Shown here in pieces: positions 28,882-39,500 of a stretch of 64,000 nucleotides of DNA. Both the position numbers and the translations under genes were made by a program. The DNA comes from Lewinellaceae bacterium. GTDB taxonomy: Bacteria > Bacteroidota > Bacteroidia > Chitinophagales > Saprospiraceae. The notes beneath the pieces were generated by a model. It had not been told where the DNA came from, did no database searches, and was given only the letters and a program-made list of their open reading frames with translations. The stretch lies in assembly GCA_024644235.1 (NCBI GenBank), contig JAHELJ010000021.1:1-64000 (forward strand), read 5' to 3'. How positions within the stretch are numbered: position 1 is the first letter of the stretch; the number at the start of each line of letters is the position of its first letter.

Positions 28882-29979
28882 TTAATGGCGAATCATTCGC
28901 TCTACTACAGGCCCGACTTCACCTCTTTCGTTATAGTAATCATAACCTAGTAGGCGAGCCATTGTTTTCGCTACCTGATTTTGAAAGAGACGTTCGTCAA
29001 TATCAATTTCCCCCAAAGGGGCTGTATCCGGACCGATGATAGCAATCCAAATAAAGGGTGAACCTTCATATGTTTTACCATGGCTTTGCCACTCTGCCTT
29101 TGGTGAAGAGCCACGGCCGTGGTCAGTAGTAATGATCATCGTTGTTTGATCCCGGTAGAAATCGTCCTCCTGCAGAAAGGACCAGAGCTGCCTGAGCCAC
29201 TTATCAGTTTGGTGGGCCGATTGCAGATAATGATCATATTCACCATCATGTGCAAAATCATCGGTTTCGCCATAAGCAATATATACTACTCGAGGATGTT
29301 CTTTTCGTAAATACTCCATCATGTAGTGGTGAGTGAATGCATCCAACCGAACGGAACTCCATGGACTAGGGATCTCATCAATCAGTTGATTGAGGATTTT
29401 CTCCTTCTCAGAAAGATCTGGACCAGAGGCCTTTCGGAAACCAGCATTCACCGGAATGCCACTCCTCACATCATTAATAATGTATGGGAACACATCCCAC
29501 GATGCAAAGGCAGCTACTTTCCCCTGCAGTTGAGGCTGATTATTCAACCATTCCAGTACTGTGACATTTTCATTATATGTCTTGGCATTCGAAGTGATGT
29601 TTGGATCACTGAAACCAACCAGTAACTCGTTGTATCCGGGATAAGAGAACCAATGGGAATTCGAGCATCTAACTTTGTTTCCAAGCCATTGGTTACCATA
29701 AATTTGTCCTTGTTCGGCCACAATGCTCCACATCCATGGCATTAGTTTTTGACGTCGTTCCCCCGGGCTTTCACCTCCATAGTTTTCTTGCAGGTAGGTG
29801 GTATCAAAGTCCTTTACATATGTAAGGTCGTTCATCAAGCTATCTACTGCACCTCCAAATAGCTCTTCCCATCTAAAGCCATCCATGCTGACCAGGATCA
29901 CATTCGTAGTTTTTTCCTGACCTCCCAGGGGGCTTAAACTCACAACCACCAATGTAGCCACAGTAAGTAAAGATTTCAT
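28882..29979 (-). CDS. exported alkaline-phosphatase-superfamily hydrolase (NPP-like)
   Basis: A signal peptide (about 1-20) precedes an alkaline phosphatase superfamily core: NVILVSMDGFRWEELFGG with metal ligand Asp33, a likely Ser nucleophile in the SYPGYNELLVG segment, GETDDFAHDG, and TTDHGRGS with metal-binding Asp-His. The set resembles nucleotide pyrophosphatase/phosphodiesterase and phosphoglycerate-mutase-like members. It should hydrolyse a phosphate mono- or diester in the periplasm; the substrate is unknown. Its start is 57 bp from the stop of the upstream cytochrome c/dehydrogenase gene in the same direction. Confidence 0.8.
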   Translation of the reverse strand: MKSLLTVATLVVVSLSPLGGQEKTTNVILVSMDGFRWEELFGGAVDSLMNDLTYVKDFDTTYLQENYGGESPGERRQKLMPWMWSIVAEQGQIYGNQWLGNKVRCSNSHWFSYPGYNELLVGFSDPNITSNAKTYNENVTVLEWLNNQPQLQGKVAAFASWDVFPYIINDVRSGIPVNAGFRKASGPDLSEKEKILNQLIDEIPSPWSSVRLDAFTHHYMMEYLRKEHPRVVYIAYGETDDFAHDGEYDHYLQSAHQTDKWLRQLWSFLQEDDFYRDQTTMIITTDHGRGSSPKAEWQSHGKTYEGSPFIWIAIIGPDTAPLGEIDIDERLFQNQVAKTMARLLGYDYYNERGEVGPVVERMIRH

Positions 29980-30036
29980 CTGCTCTTCATTTTAGCCGAT
30001 AATGTTACATATTAAATCAGAGAGTAGCCGCCAGCC

Positions 30037-31794
30037 TTAGTCCCGGTCAGTTGAGGTAGCAGTGCGAACCTTAGCAATTTCATCAGACGTGATAGGGCTG
30101 GCATCACCAAATTCCTGCCGGATGTAAGATAAAATGACTGCTATATCTTCATCACTCAGAAATCCATGAGGTGGCATGACGGCATTGTAAGTCACTCCAT
30201 TCACTTCCAATGGCCCTTGCATGCCTTCAAGTGTCACCTCGATAAGTCGTTCCTTGTCACCACTTACCCAATCCGTACCTTTCAGAGGTGGAAATCGTCC
30301 GATGGCACCTTTTCCATCTTGTTGGTGACATGTACCGCAGAAAGTCAAATAGAGCCTCTCTGAATCACCAATGTGAGCTTGCAAGTTATCGGATACCTCA
30401 TCTGGTGTTCGTAAATGAGGCAGATCTTTCCTCTCCTCCATCGAAGCGAGTTCCTCGGGGCCAAATTGGTTTTTCTTTCCTTTGAACATTACCCTCCATA
30501 TTCTGCCATTTCTAGATTCGGTGATGTATAATGAACCATCGGGACCCTCCGCCAATCCCATTGGCCGGTAGACTGCATCACTGGTGTTGACGATGGTGTC
30601 TACTTGTGCGAAACCATCAGCAAAGACTTCCCATTCCCCTGTAGGAGCACCCTTCCAAAAAGGAATAAATGCAACGAAGTAACCAGCCTGGGGATAGGGT
30701 GCACGGTTCGTAGATCCATGGAAAGCCACAAATGCGCCACCTTTGTAACGGGCCGGAAATTGGTCGCCCTCATAGAATAGCAGGTCATTTGGTGCCCAAT
30801 GTCCGGGGAATCCCATCAAAGGTGCATCCATGTCCGCACATCTTCCAATCATCGAGCCATCACCGCCATATTCGGGAGCCAGCACTTTCTTACCCTGCAT
30901 TTGGTCATAGTAGCAGTATGGCCAGCCATAGTTACCACCTTCCCGGATCCGGATGAATTCTTCAGCTGGCAGCATAGCACTTTGCCACGGTGTATAGCGA
31001 TCAGGGTACAAACTGTAGAGATTATCGCGACCGTGCATCACTATGTAAAGGTTTTTATCAAACGGATTCCAATCCATGGCGACCACACTACGTATCCCGG
31101 TTGCAATTCGAACCCCATCAGATTGACGAAGGTCTGTTTGAGAAGCATCAAATCGCCATATGCCACCGTGGTTATCCAATTCCGGACATGGGTCTATACC
31201 CTGCCCTCCCGGAGCACCATTTGGAGTGGCCTGGATATCCTGGCAAGCGTTGGAAGGAGTTCCGAATGGGATATACATGTTACCTTGGTCATCAAAGGAA
31301 ACCGGTTTCGTGATGTGCCAGTGGGTCCCATGCTCATGATCATCAAATAGCACGATCTCCGGATCTTCCGGAAGCAATTGGTCCGGAATCATCTTCGCCC
31401 TGAAAACTGTAAGTGCCGACCCATAGTACAGGTACCCATCGTGAATGATCATACCAGCCCCATAGGAGCCTTTTTCATCATCTCTCCTTCCAAATCGCTC
31501 GATGATATCCGCCCGTCCGTCCCCATTGCTATCTCGCAAGGCCACATTTCCACCATAAGGTCCGGCCATTGAATTTAGCTTGACATAGATGTCACCGTTT
31601 TCTCGAACGGTGAGATGTCTGGCCCGGCCCACGCTGTCGATAACGGTGAGGACTTCAAACCCATCCGGTACAAATAGGCCACCATTGTCGACATCACCAG
31701 GTGGCAAATTGCTTTCTGTTGAGCAGCTAATAGTCATCAATAGACACAAAAAACAGAGAATCACATGAGGTCTATGTAACTGGATCATAGACAT
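30037..31794 (-). CDS. sorbosone-dehydrogenase-like beta-propeller with C-terminal cytochrome c, lipoprotein
   Basis: A lipoprotein signal (MTISC lipobox) leads into a beta-propeller of the L-sorbosone/PQQ-dependent glucose dehydrogenase type (residues about 40-440: a RHLTVRENGDIYV opening, PMGLAEGPDGSLYITESRNGRIWRV near the end). A class I cytochrome c domain follows, with CGTCH and a downstream MPPHGF segment as the probable axial Met. Fused propeller-cytochrome proteins oxidise sugars or aldehydes in the periplasm and pass electrons to the respiratory chain; PQQ dependence is inferred from the family. It is 6 bp downstream of the second amidohydrolase gene, so it belongs to that operon. 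Confidence 0.82.
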   Translation of the reverse strand: MSMIQLHRPHVILCFLCLLMTISCSTESNLPPGDVDNGGLFVPDGFEVLTVIDSVGRARHLTVRENGDIYVKLNSMAGPYGGNVALRDSNGDGRADIIERFGRRDDEKGSYGAGMIIHDGYLYYGSALTVFRAKMIPDQLLPEDPEIVLFDDHEHGTHWHITKPVSFDDQGNMYIPFGTPSNACQDIQATPNGAPGGQGIDPCPELDNHGGIWRFDASQTDLRQSDGVRIATGIRSVVAMDWNPFDKNLYIVMHGRDNLYSLYPDRYTPWQSAMLPAEEFIRIREGGNYGWPYCYYDQMQGKKVLAPEYGGDGSMIGRCADMDAPLMGFPGHWAPNDLLFYEGDQFPARYKGGAFVAFHGSTNRAPYPQAGYFVAFIPFWKGAPTGEWEVFADGFAQVDTIVNTSDAVYRPMGLAEGPDGSLYITESRNGRIWRVMFKGKKNQFGPEELASMEERKDLPHLRTPDEVSDNLQAHIGDSERLYLTFCGTCHQQDGKGAIGRFPPLKGTDWVSGDKERLIEVTLEGMQGPLEVNGVTYNAVMPPHGFLSDEDIAVILSYIRQEFGDASPITSDEIAKVRTATSTDRD

Positions 31795-31800
31795 TGAAAG

Positions 31801-33048
31801 TTATTCCTCATCAAAGAAGGGCTTTGCAGTTAATCCGTTCAGATCCCAAACGATCTGACCCGCCCGGATTGTCAATTCCGCTTGCAGTTTTTGAGTACCT
31901 CGAATACGATTTCCTCCGGCGTCTACATAGCCAAAATTGCCTTCTTCCAGTTTGATGACAGCAATATCTGCTGTATGGCCAGGGGAAAGATTTCCAAGGT
32001 CGGTGCGTCCGATAGACTGAGCAGGATACCAGGTGGCCCGGGTCAGCACATCCCGCAATGGCATTCCTATGGCCAGATATTTCGACATTACATTGAGCAT
32101 ATCCTTCATCCCGGCGTTCATGCTAAAACGATGTAAGTCCGTACCGAACGAATTTGGCCATAATCCTTGTTCAAATGCAGGCACAGCCTGACTAAACCAG
32201 AATCCGGCTCCGCCATGTCCCACATCAAAAAGAATTCCCCTTTCCTTTGCTTCGAATACAAAAGGGCGTACAATGCCATCATCATCGACAACAGGCATTC
32301 GGTCAGCAACATCTTCAAACGAATGGGTAATAATGTCACCCGGCCGCATTTTATCGAGTTGGTCCTGAAGTGAATAGTCCGGAAGGTGGCACTCCACGAA
32401 TAGCGGCAGATTATTCTCCTCACAAGCTTGTATAGCCAGATCAAAGGGAGCCCATGATGGTTGTTCGAAGTGTCCGATTTTTACACCCAAAATGATTTCG
32501 GGATATTTTCTGACGAGCCGGCTGATCTCGTCCACTTTCATTTCGCCCAGATTTTCTTCTCCAGGTTTACCTATCATTCCGGTGCCCGCTATATTGATGA
32601 AAGAGAGTACCCGTGTCTTGGATTGATCTACCACCTGCTTTTTGAAGAGTTCAAAGTTTTTCCAGCCTGCAGTCCCAGCGTCAACTACGGTTGTGACTCC
32701 TGCTTTGAATGTGAAATTGTCAGGCGACAAACTATTGATCCCATTTGCAAATTTTCCGATCTCACTTCCAACAAAAACATGGGTATGGATATCGATGAAT
32801 CCCGCACTCACAAAGTAACCGAGGAGGTCAACGATCTTTCGAGCTTTGGTGGTGTCGATGTTTTTTTCAATAGCAGCGATGGTATCACCGGCAATGCCAA
32901 TATCCATTACTTCATCAATCCCATTCCTGGCATCAAATACGTGCCCGTTCTTAAGTAGTAGATCAAATTGTTGACTAAAGCTTGTAATACATGTCAACAA
33001 GACCAGGCAGATAGCCTGAATGCCAGAACCAAGCCATGTTTTCGTCAT
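31801..33048 (-). CDS. exported amidohydrolase/deacetylase (cog3964-like), tandem copy 2
   Basis: The 415-residue protein starts with a signal peptide (cleavage near Gln26). It shows the amidohydrolase superfamily layout of the cog3964 deacetylase group: DIHTH with metal ligands His88 and His90, a VKIGH segment with the likely carboxylated Lys, a DIITHSF segment, and a TDLH segment carrying the catalytic Asp. At the fifth strand, where I expect a His, the sequence has Glu (FVECH). Start ATG and the upstream gene's stop share four bases (33045-33048), indicating coupled translation. Characterised relatives deacetylate chiral acetyl-carboxylates or N-acetyl-D-amino acids; the substrate here is unknown. 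Confidence 0.82.
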   Translation of the reverse strand: MTKTWLGSGIQAICLVLLTCITSFSQQFDLLLKNGHVFDARNGIDEVMDIGIAGDTIAAIEKNIDTTKARKIVDLLGYFVSAGFIDIHTHVFVGSEIGKFANGINSLSPDNFTFKAGVTTVVDAGTAGWKNFELFKKQVVDQSKTRVLSFINIAGTGMIGKPGEENLGEMKVDEISRLVRKYPEIILGVKIGHFEQPSWAPFDLAIQACEENNLPLFVECHLPDYSLQDQLDKMRPGDIITHSFEDVADRMPVVDDDGIVRPFVFEAKERGILFDVGHGGAGFWFSQAVPAFEQGLWPNSFGTDLHRFSMNAGMKDMLNVMSKYLAIGMPLRDVLTRATWYPAQSIGRTDLGNLSPGHTADIAVIKLEEGNFGYVDAGGNRIRGTQKLQAELTIRAGQIVWDLNGLTAKPFFDEE

Positions 33049-34292
33049 CGATTGTCTTCAAATGGGTCCATACTGATTCCATTGAGGTCCCAGACTATCC
33101 TGCCGGCACGTATGGTTAGTTCTGCTTCCAGCTTCCGGGAGCCATTGATCTTTTGTCTTCGCACATCCACAAAGCCGAAATCACCTTCCTTAAGGTTTAA
33201 AATGGTTACATCAGCTTCGGCACCAACGGTGAGACTACCGAGGTCTGGTCTGCCAATTACTTGGGCCGGTTTCCAGGTGGTTCGGTAAACTACGTCCTGA
33301 AGTGTTAATCCCATCGCGAGAAATTTCGACATGACATTGGTCAGATCTTTCATCCCGGCATTCATACTTTGGGTGTGAAGGTCAGTGCTGATTACATCGG
33401 CTATGAATCCCTGCTCCACGGCAGGCACCGCCTGTCGCCAGGAAAAAGCACCTCCGCCGTGTCCCACATCGAAGATGATTCCCCGCTCTTGAGCCGTAAA
33501 TATGAAAGGTTTAACCTGCCCATTTTCGTCAACTACTGTTTCTCTAACCTTGGGACCATAGGAATAAGTATGAGTGAAAATATCTCCCGGCCTTAGATGC
33601 TCCATAAACAAAGCTTCGATCGAATTTGGAGGTTCGTGCTCGCCGAAATCCACCATCACCGGGACCTGGGCCAGATTCCCAGCTTCCACTGCCTTGTCAA
33701 CCTGGGTAAAATCTCCCCAATAATGGGCAGCCTTGATACCAACCAGGATGTCGGGATACAGCCTTTTGATCATATGGGCTGTCATCACCGGATTCATGTC
33801 AGCAACGTTCTGCTCTTCGTAACGCCCGAGCATCCCTACACCTACAATATTTAACAGAGCGAGAACCCTGGTTCTGGAAACGTCGATCGTTTGAGTTTTG
33901 AACTGTCGAAAATTCTTCCACCCTGATGATCCGGCATCTACCACGGTGGTAACACCTGAGCGAAAAGTAAAACCATCCGGAGGCACACTGGTAGGCCCAT
34001 CCGCAATATATGAACCGGGTGTATGTCCATTGAAGACATGAACATGCATATCAATTAAACCGGGTACTACATAGAGACCCCCTGCCTGGATCACTTTCTC
34101 CGCTCTGCTTTCTGCAATGCCCGGTGCAACTTCCTTAATCTCTCCATCAGCTATAGCTATGTCCATGACGGCATCTAATCCATTCCGTGGGTCGATCACG
34201 TGGCCATCTTTTATCAGGATGTCATACTCCTGGCAGAAGGACTGAATACCGACGGCAAGGATCAATGCAATCAGAACGGTGATTCTCTTCAT
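33045..34292 (-). CDS. exported amidohydrolase/deacetylase (cog3964-like), tandem copy 1
   Basis: This is a tandem paralogue of the next gene, with the same length and clear similarity throughout, so it arose by local duplication. A signal peptide (MKRITVLIALILAVGIQSFCQ) precedes the barrel. Metal motifs are DMHVH, a GIKAAHYW segment with the probable Lys, DIFTHTYS, and STDLH. The position of the expected fifth-strand His reads Asp (VMVDFGEHE). It starts 12 bp after the SelA-like gene. A periplasmic deacetylase or lactonase/amidase-type reaction is inferred from the family. Two diverging copies in one operon suggest two related substrates. Confidence 0.82.
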   Translation of the reverse strand: MKRITVLIALILAVGIQSFCQEYDILIKDGHVIDPRNGLDAVMDIAIADGEIKEVAPGIAESRAEKVIQAGGLYVVPGLIDMHVHVFNGHTPGSYIADGPTSVPPDGFTFRSGVTTVVDAGSSGWKNFRQFKTQTIDVSRTRVLALLNIVGVGMLGRYEEQNVADMNPVMTAHMIKRLYPDILVGIKAAHYWGDFTQVDKAVEAGNLAQVPVMVDFGEHEPPNSIEALFMEHLRPGDIFTHTYSYGPKVRETVVDENGQVKPFIFTAQERGIIFDVGHGGGAFSWRQAVPAVEQGFIADVISTDLHTQSMNAGMKDLTNVMSKFLAMGLTLQDVVYRTTWKPAQVIGRPDLGSLTVGAEADVTILNLKEGDFGFVDVRRQKINGSRKLEAELTIRAGRIVWDLNGISMDPFEDNR

Positions 34293-34304
34293 AGATCTGA
34301 TTTT

Positions 34305-35927
34305 TTAAGTAGCTAAGGGTGGTCCACCAGGAACGAGAATAGGAGTGCGTTTTTCATCCCTTTTGATTCGCGTCGCTTTGAACTGGGCCGTTAAATACTC
34401 GCCCAGAAAAATGGATCCCGTGATCTCGTCACCGGTAGCCTTACCAGTAAACAGGTAGAGCAAATGGTTACCCGGTTTGTAAAACCTGCTTCTCATCTTA
34501 ATCTCATCTGCTTCGATCATTCCAACCAGGTCGAGTATTTCGAAATCGGTTTGATGTTTACCCTGCAGCCAGTTGCCATCCTGCTCAAGAAACAGAAGAT
34601 GGGTGCTGGTGCTGTTAAAGAAAGAGACTTCAGTTTGCCAGTGTCCTTGTAGATTGACTTTTGGTGCCGCTGGTTTCGGTTTTGGGGCATGCTTCTTCGA
34701 CAACACGGCGTGTAATCTGTTGGCTACAATCTCAGCTTCGCCTTCCTGCATTTGATTAGGAGTGATATTTACCGAAGTGAGTCCGTCCCGGTCCCGGTCG
34801 CCCACCGCGACCCGGGGCTTATTCCTGCCTAGTTCCTCTGCTACGTCAAAACCGGTCAGGTTGAATGCATCGGGATCCCACCAGATGTGCAGGGAGGGAG
34901 CATGGTTTGACAGTCCTTCGGGCTCACGTACCTCAGTTTTGATTCCATTAATACTTTCCACCTTTTTAGCAATGAGATCCAACCACCCCAGCCATTGCTG
35001 CCAGATCTGGTCATGATCTCTCCGGGTCCATGCTTCTACTGCGGCCAGCATGCCCAACATTTCTTCCTTTCCAACCTTGTTATCTCGCCCCGGACCATGA
35101 TGGGGAGAACTGGCTTGCCAGGCTGCCATTAGAATATCTTTATCACCGAGCAAAAGGCCCGCACATTGGGGACCTCGGATGGCTTTACCTCCGCTATAAG
35201 CTACAATCGTCGCACCCCTTTCTAAATGAATAGGAGGGATGGTTAGATCTTCGGCAGCGGCATCAGCCAATATAGGGATGTTGTGAGGTCTTGCAATTTC
35301 AGCAACCGCCTCAAGTGAGAGAGGCTCTCCCTTCTCAGTGTGTCTTCCCAATACCAAATAGATCATAGCTGTATGCTTATTGATAGCACGTTGCATTTCC
35401 TCCGGTGTTTCCACCGTAATCATTTTTACCCCCACATTACGAACGGCGTGATCATACATGTTGCGCGATGTCCGTGGGGCAATCACCTCATATTTTTCAA
35501 ATCCGTGGAGGTCGGGAATTCGAATCAATTTTTCGGGGTTTCCACCGGTTACACATGCTGCAGTTACGTGTTTTAGTCCGGCTGCACACCCTGAAGAAAC
35601 CATGCCCCATTGGGTCTGAGTCAGATCAGCCAGCCTTTTACCAATTCCATAAGCAAGCTCGTCGTACTGCACGAAGTTTCCCGAGGCGGCTTCCATGGCT
35701 TCGATAACCTCGGGCAGTTCAATCGATCCTCCAAGGATGGTGAAGGTGCCGCGACAATTGATGATTGTGTCGACGCCAATCGACTCGTAAATATTTTTAT
35801 CGCTTCGTCCAAACATCTGTTCGGTAATCATTTTACCAGGACTAGCAGACTGTAAAGAGTTAGCAGCCAATGCGCTTCCGGCAAATGGAAGTACGGAAAG
35901 CTGTCTTATGATATCTCTTCGGTTCAT
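34305..35927 (-). CDS. Tat-exported SelA-like PLP enzyme with C-terminal beta domain
   Basis: Residues 1-25 form a Tat-like signal (NRRDIIRQL then a hydrophobic stretch ending ALAA). Residues about 45-415 match the SelA-like fold-type I PLP family that also contains D-glucosaminate-6-phosphate ammonia-lyase. Lys248 in the SGGKAIRGPQ motif should form the Schiff base with PLP, and DAAAEDLT carries the PLP-ring Asp. After a Pro/Lys linker (about 418-432), a ~105-residue beta-rich domain follows (GHWQTEVSF, later GSIFLGEYLTAQFKATR) that SelA-like enzymes normally lack. It heads the operon with two amidohydrolases and a cytochrome-linked dehydrogenase. A true selenocysteine synthase role is unlikely because it appears exported. 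Confidence 0.78.
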   Translation of the reverse strand: MNRRDIIRQLSVLPFAGSALAANSLQSASPGKMITEQMFGRSDKNIYESIGVDTIINCRGTFTILGGSIELPEVIEAMEAASGNFVQYDELAYGIGKRLADLTQTQWGMVSSGCAAGLKHVTAACVTGGNPEKLIRIPDLHGFEKYEVIAPRTSRNMYDHAVRNVGVKMITVETPEEMQRAINKHTAMIYLVLGRHTEKGEPLSLEAVAEIARPHNIPILADAAAEDLTIPPIHLERGATIVAYSGGKAIRGPQCAGLLLGDKDILMAAWQASSPHHGPGRDNKVGKEEMLGMLAAVEAWTRRDHDQIWQQWLGWLDLIAKKVESINGIKTEVREPEGLSNHAPSLHIWWDPDAFNLTGFDVAEELGRNKPRVAVGDRDRDGLTSVNITPNQMQEGEAEIVANRLHAVLSKKHAPKPKPAAPKVNLQGHWQTEVSFFNSTSTHLLFLEQDGNWLQGKHQTDFEILDLVGMIEADEIKMRSRFYKPGNHLLYLFTGKATGDEITGSIFLGEYLTAQFKATRIKRDEKRTPILVPGGPPLAT

Positions 35928-36019
35928 ATGATGTTATTTTGACATTTGTGTGGGGAGAGAAGTCATACAATTTAGCGATTTCTGCAATGCAGATTAGTGT
36001 GACTTGCCGAATTTTTGAA

Positions 36020-36053
36020 TTGTCTGATTTCTGACTAGTGTTGGATAAGTTTG
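36020..36053 (+). promoter_or_regulatory. candidate promoter for the cupin-DUF1553-DUF1501 operon
   Basis: TAAGTTTG at 36046-36053 matches the Bacteroidota -7 element, with a TTG at 36020-36022 at 23-bp spacing. The predicted leader to the ATG at 36104 is about 44 nt. The upstream box is incomplete, so support is moderate. It lies in the 176-bp divergent region shared with the SelA-like operon. Confidence 0.4.
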
Positions 36054-36103
36054 ATCCATTCTCTAATTCGATATCTTTATTCTATTAATACAGGCAAAGT
36101 GAG

Positions 36104-36547
36104 ATGAAAGAACTCAAAGACAAGAATGATTTGCTACAGACATCTGCCGTCGAGGATCATGATGGAATCCTCTGCATTCGCGGTGGTGGAGCTAAACGAG
36201 CCTGGAACGGCATTCATTACAAGCAGGGTATGTCTGCAAAAAATGTAGGATCTACCCAATTATCATGCAATGTAGTTACCATACCACCTGGTGGTACCGC
36301 TTATGCACACATTCATGACGGTTTCGATCTGATGCTATATATCTTGGAGGGCAAGGTGCGGCATGCCTTTGGAGAAGGACTGAGCCAGATATTGGATAAC
36401 CAGGCTGGTGATTTCATTTATATCAAACCGGGAGTGCCCCATGAGGTATACAACCTGAGCGAGACCGAACCGGTAGTGGCTTTTGTGGCAAGAGCTGCTG
36501 CTGATGAGTGGGACCGGATCATACCATATGATAAAGACCAGGAATAA
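36104..36547 (+). CDS. single-domain cupin
   Basis: This 147-residue protein has both cupin motifs. Motif 1 is PPGGTAYAHIHDGFD, with metal ligands His69 and His71 and Asp75 where Glu is usual; motif 2 is GDFIYIKPGVPHEVYN with His113. There is no signal peptide, so it is probably cytosolic. It resembles small cupins that bind or isomerise sugars or carboxylates, or act as ligand sensors. It is the first gene of a tight rightward operon (3 bp to the next frame) and faces the SelA-like/amidohydrolase operon, so it may act in the same pathway. The substrate is unknown. Confidence 0.85.
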   Translation: MKELKDKNDLLQTSAVEDHDGILCIRGGGAKRAWNGIHYKQGMSAKNVGSTQLSCNVVTIPPGGTAYAHIHDGFDLMLYILEGKVRHAFGEGLSQILDNQAGDFIYIKPGVPHEVYNLSETEPVVAFVARAAADEWDRIIPYDKDQE

Positions 36548-36550
36548 GTT

Positions 36551-39500
36551 TTGAAGACCAGCCATACCGCCAGGAATAGCAGCAATACTATTGATAAGTG
36601 CATAACAGTGCTCACCTGTTTTTATTTGCTTTTCCTAGGTGCATGTGTTGATCAACCTGAAAATCCTCAAAGAGATCTATCCAACCTTCCCGAAAAAATC
36701 GATTTCAATTTTCATATCAGGCCCCTTCTTTCCGACCGGTGCTTCACCTGCCATGGACCGGATAAGGAGGCCAGAAAAGCAGATCTGGCACTATTTACAA
36801 AAGAGGGTGCCTTTGGTTCTTTAGATAGTTCCGGCATCTCCTTTCCGTTTGTGCCGGGAGATATCCACAACAGTATTGCCTATGAGCGGATCATCAGCGA
36901 TGATCCAGAATACATGATGCCCCCTCCCGAATCAAATCTTTCTCTGAACGATTATGAAAAAGCACTTTTTAAGAAATGGATCGAACAAGGTGCTGAATGG
37001 AAGGATCACTGGGCTTACATCAAGCCAGCCAAACCGGAGCTTCCGAAAGTGAAAAACAGGAAATGGTCCGAGAACCCGATTGACTTGTTTGTGATGAGAC
37101 AGCTGGAGGCTTTCAAGCTCAAGCCCGAGCCGGAGGCGACCAGAGAGCAATTGATCAGAAGATTAAGTTTTGACTTGACAGGATTGCCCCCCAGTCCTGA
37201 GGAGATTGATCGGTTTCTCGCCGATGACTCGCATCATTCCTACGAAGCCCTGGTCGATCGCCTTCTGGCAAGTACTGCCTTCGGCGAAAGAATGGCTTTT
37301 AATTGGCTAGATGTGGCCCGTTATGCCGATTCACATGGGTACCAGGACGACCGCCCTCGTACGATGTGGCCGTGGCGAGATTGGGTGATCAGTGCATTCA
37401 ATAGCAATATGCCTTATGACACGTTCGTAATGTGGCAACTTGCCGGTGACCTTTTGCCAGAAGCTACGTACGAGCAGAGATTAGCTACCGGGTTCAATCG
37501 AAATCATGCAATAACCCAGGAGGGTGGCGTGATTAATGAGGAGTACCTGACAGAGTACGCAGCAGACCGCACTCAAACATTTGCGACAGCATTTCTAGGG
37601 CAAACTATGGAATGCGCACGCTGCCATGATCACAAATACGATCCGATCAGTCAGGAAGAGTATTACTCAACGTTTGCATTCTTCAATAACGTCAAAGAGG
37701 AGAGGGGCCAGATCAGTTATTTTGATCAGGCTCCAAAACCATCGATAGAGATGGCAGATCCCTTGATGGATTCTACCATCAACCAGATCCGACAGATGAT
37801 CAGTCGTCTCGAAGAGGAGAAGAGTGATTATGAAGAAATGGATATACCATCATTCAATAATTGGAGAAATACGATTAATTGGCAAGAATCGATTTTTCAA
37901 AAGCTGGATGAAGATCTATTGGCTTATCACCGTTTGGATTCCGTAAGTGATGATGCTTTTCTCAATGAAGTGGCAAATCAGCCCAAGGGCCGCGTGAATA
38001 TCAATCTGCCACCGGGGATCGGTAAACCTGAAGTCGTGTCTGGCAAGAAAGGATACGGATTGAGGTTCAACGGAGCTAATTTTCTCAGCTTAGGTGAGAT
38101 CGGAGATTTCAATCACTACGATGCTTTTTCTTTTGGAGGTTGGATCAGACAGAATGGACAACATAGGAAAACTGCTGGCCTTTTTGCCCGGAGAAATGGA
38201 GAACTCGGCAGGCAGGGATATCAATTGGCAATCAAGGCAAATGACCGGCTAGAGGCCAGCCTAATAGCTGATGGAAGCCATTCAATCGTTGTAGAAAGCC
38301 AAGATCCGGTTGCACCCGGTGGCTGGCAGCACATCTTTCTAACTTATGATGGAAGTGGAAAGGCCCAGGGTATTTCTCTTTACATAAATGGTGAATCCCA
38401 GATCCTGAAGGTGCAGCGTGATAGCTTACAAGGTCAGAGCATTTATAATGGGAATGATTTTCTCGTAGGTAATTGGAATCACCGCGCCCGCAATCTGGAT
38501 AATCTCTACGGATTTGAAGGTGGTGCAATTGATGAGATACGAGTTTACCAGAGAGAACTGAGTTCTCTTGAGGTTCTATTATTAGCAGGCAAGAAATTAA
38601 GCATTCAGAACGTAAAGGTCAGCGATCTCCGTTTGCACTATCTCCTCACTGGGGACTCGACTTACCAGAGTCTCAGTCATGAGCTGAGGAATCTGCGTAT
38701 GAAGGATTTGAAGGTGCCGGCAGTTATGGTCATGGAGGAAGAGGATACCATGAAGACGACCTTTCTACTGGCACGGGGAGCATATGATGCACCGGTTCGG
38801 AAGGTGGCACGGATCACACCTTCGTCGATTCTTGAATTTCCGGAGGATTTGCCTGCCAACCGTCTTGGCCTGGCACAGTGGCTTTTTGATCCTGATCATC
38901 CACTGACTGCCAGGGTATATGTCAACCGGTTGTGGCAAATGTGTTTTGGCCAAGGCATCGTCAAATCACCGGACGACTTCGGTAGTCAGGGAGCACTACC
39001 CTCACATCCTCAGTTGTTGGATTGGTTGGCGATAAGTTTCATGGAATCTGGATGGGATATAAAAGCACTGTTAAAGCAGATTGTCACTTCAGCCAGTTAC
39101 CGGCAATCGGCAATAGCTTCAAAGCAGAAGAGAAAAAAAGATCCGGGAAATATTTGGATATCAAGAGGTCCTTCGGTGCGTCTGACTGCGGAAATGATTA
39201 GAGATCAGGTACTGGCAGTCAGTGGTTTACTGAACCGGAAGATAGGAGGGAAGTGGGTGAAACCTTATCAACCAGCCGGTATTTGGAAGGAGATGGCAAA
39301 CCAGATTGGAGAAAACAAATACCGACCGAGTCAGGGGAGTGATCTATATCGCCGAAGTCTATATACTTACTGGAAACGCACGATTCCACCTCCCACCATG
39401 TTGACCTTGGATGCTTCGGAGCGAGCCGTTTGTACAGTCAAGAGGGAGGCCACCAGTACTCCGCTGCAAGCCCTGATTCTTTTGAATGATCCTCAGTATG

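Noticed and set aside
30799..31350. 183-codon plus-strand frame opposite the sorbosone-dehydrogenase-like gene
   Set aside because: Long but antisense to a well-supported beta-propeller gene; no domain features.
34305..35927. Selenocysteine synthase (SelA) for tRNA-Sec
   Set aside because: The protein appears exported, has an extra C-terminal domain, and lies with catabolic genes; no selB, selD or tRNA-Sec was seen.
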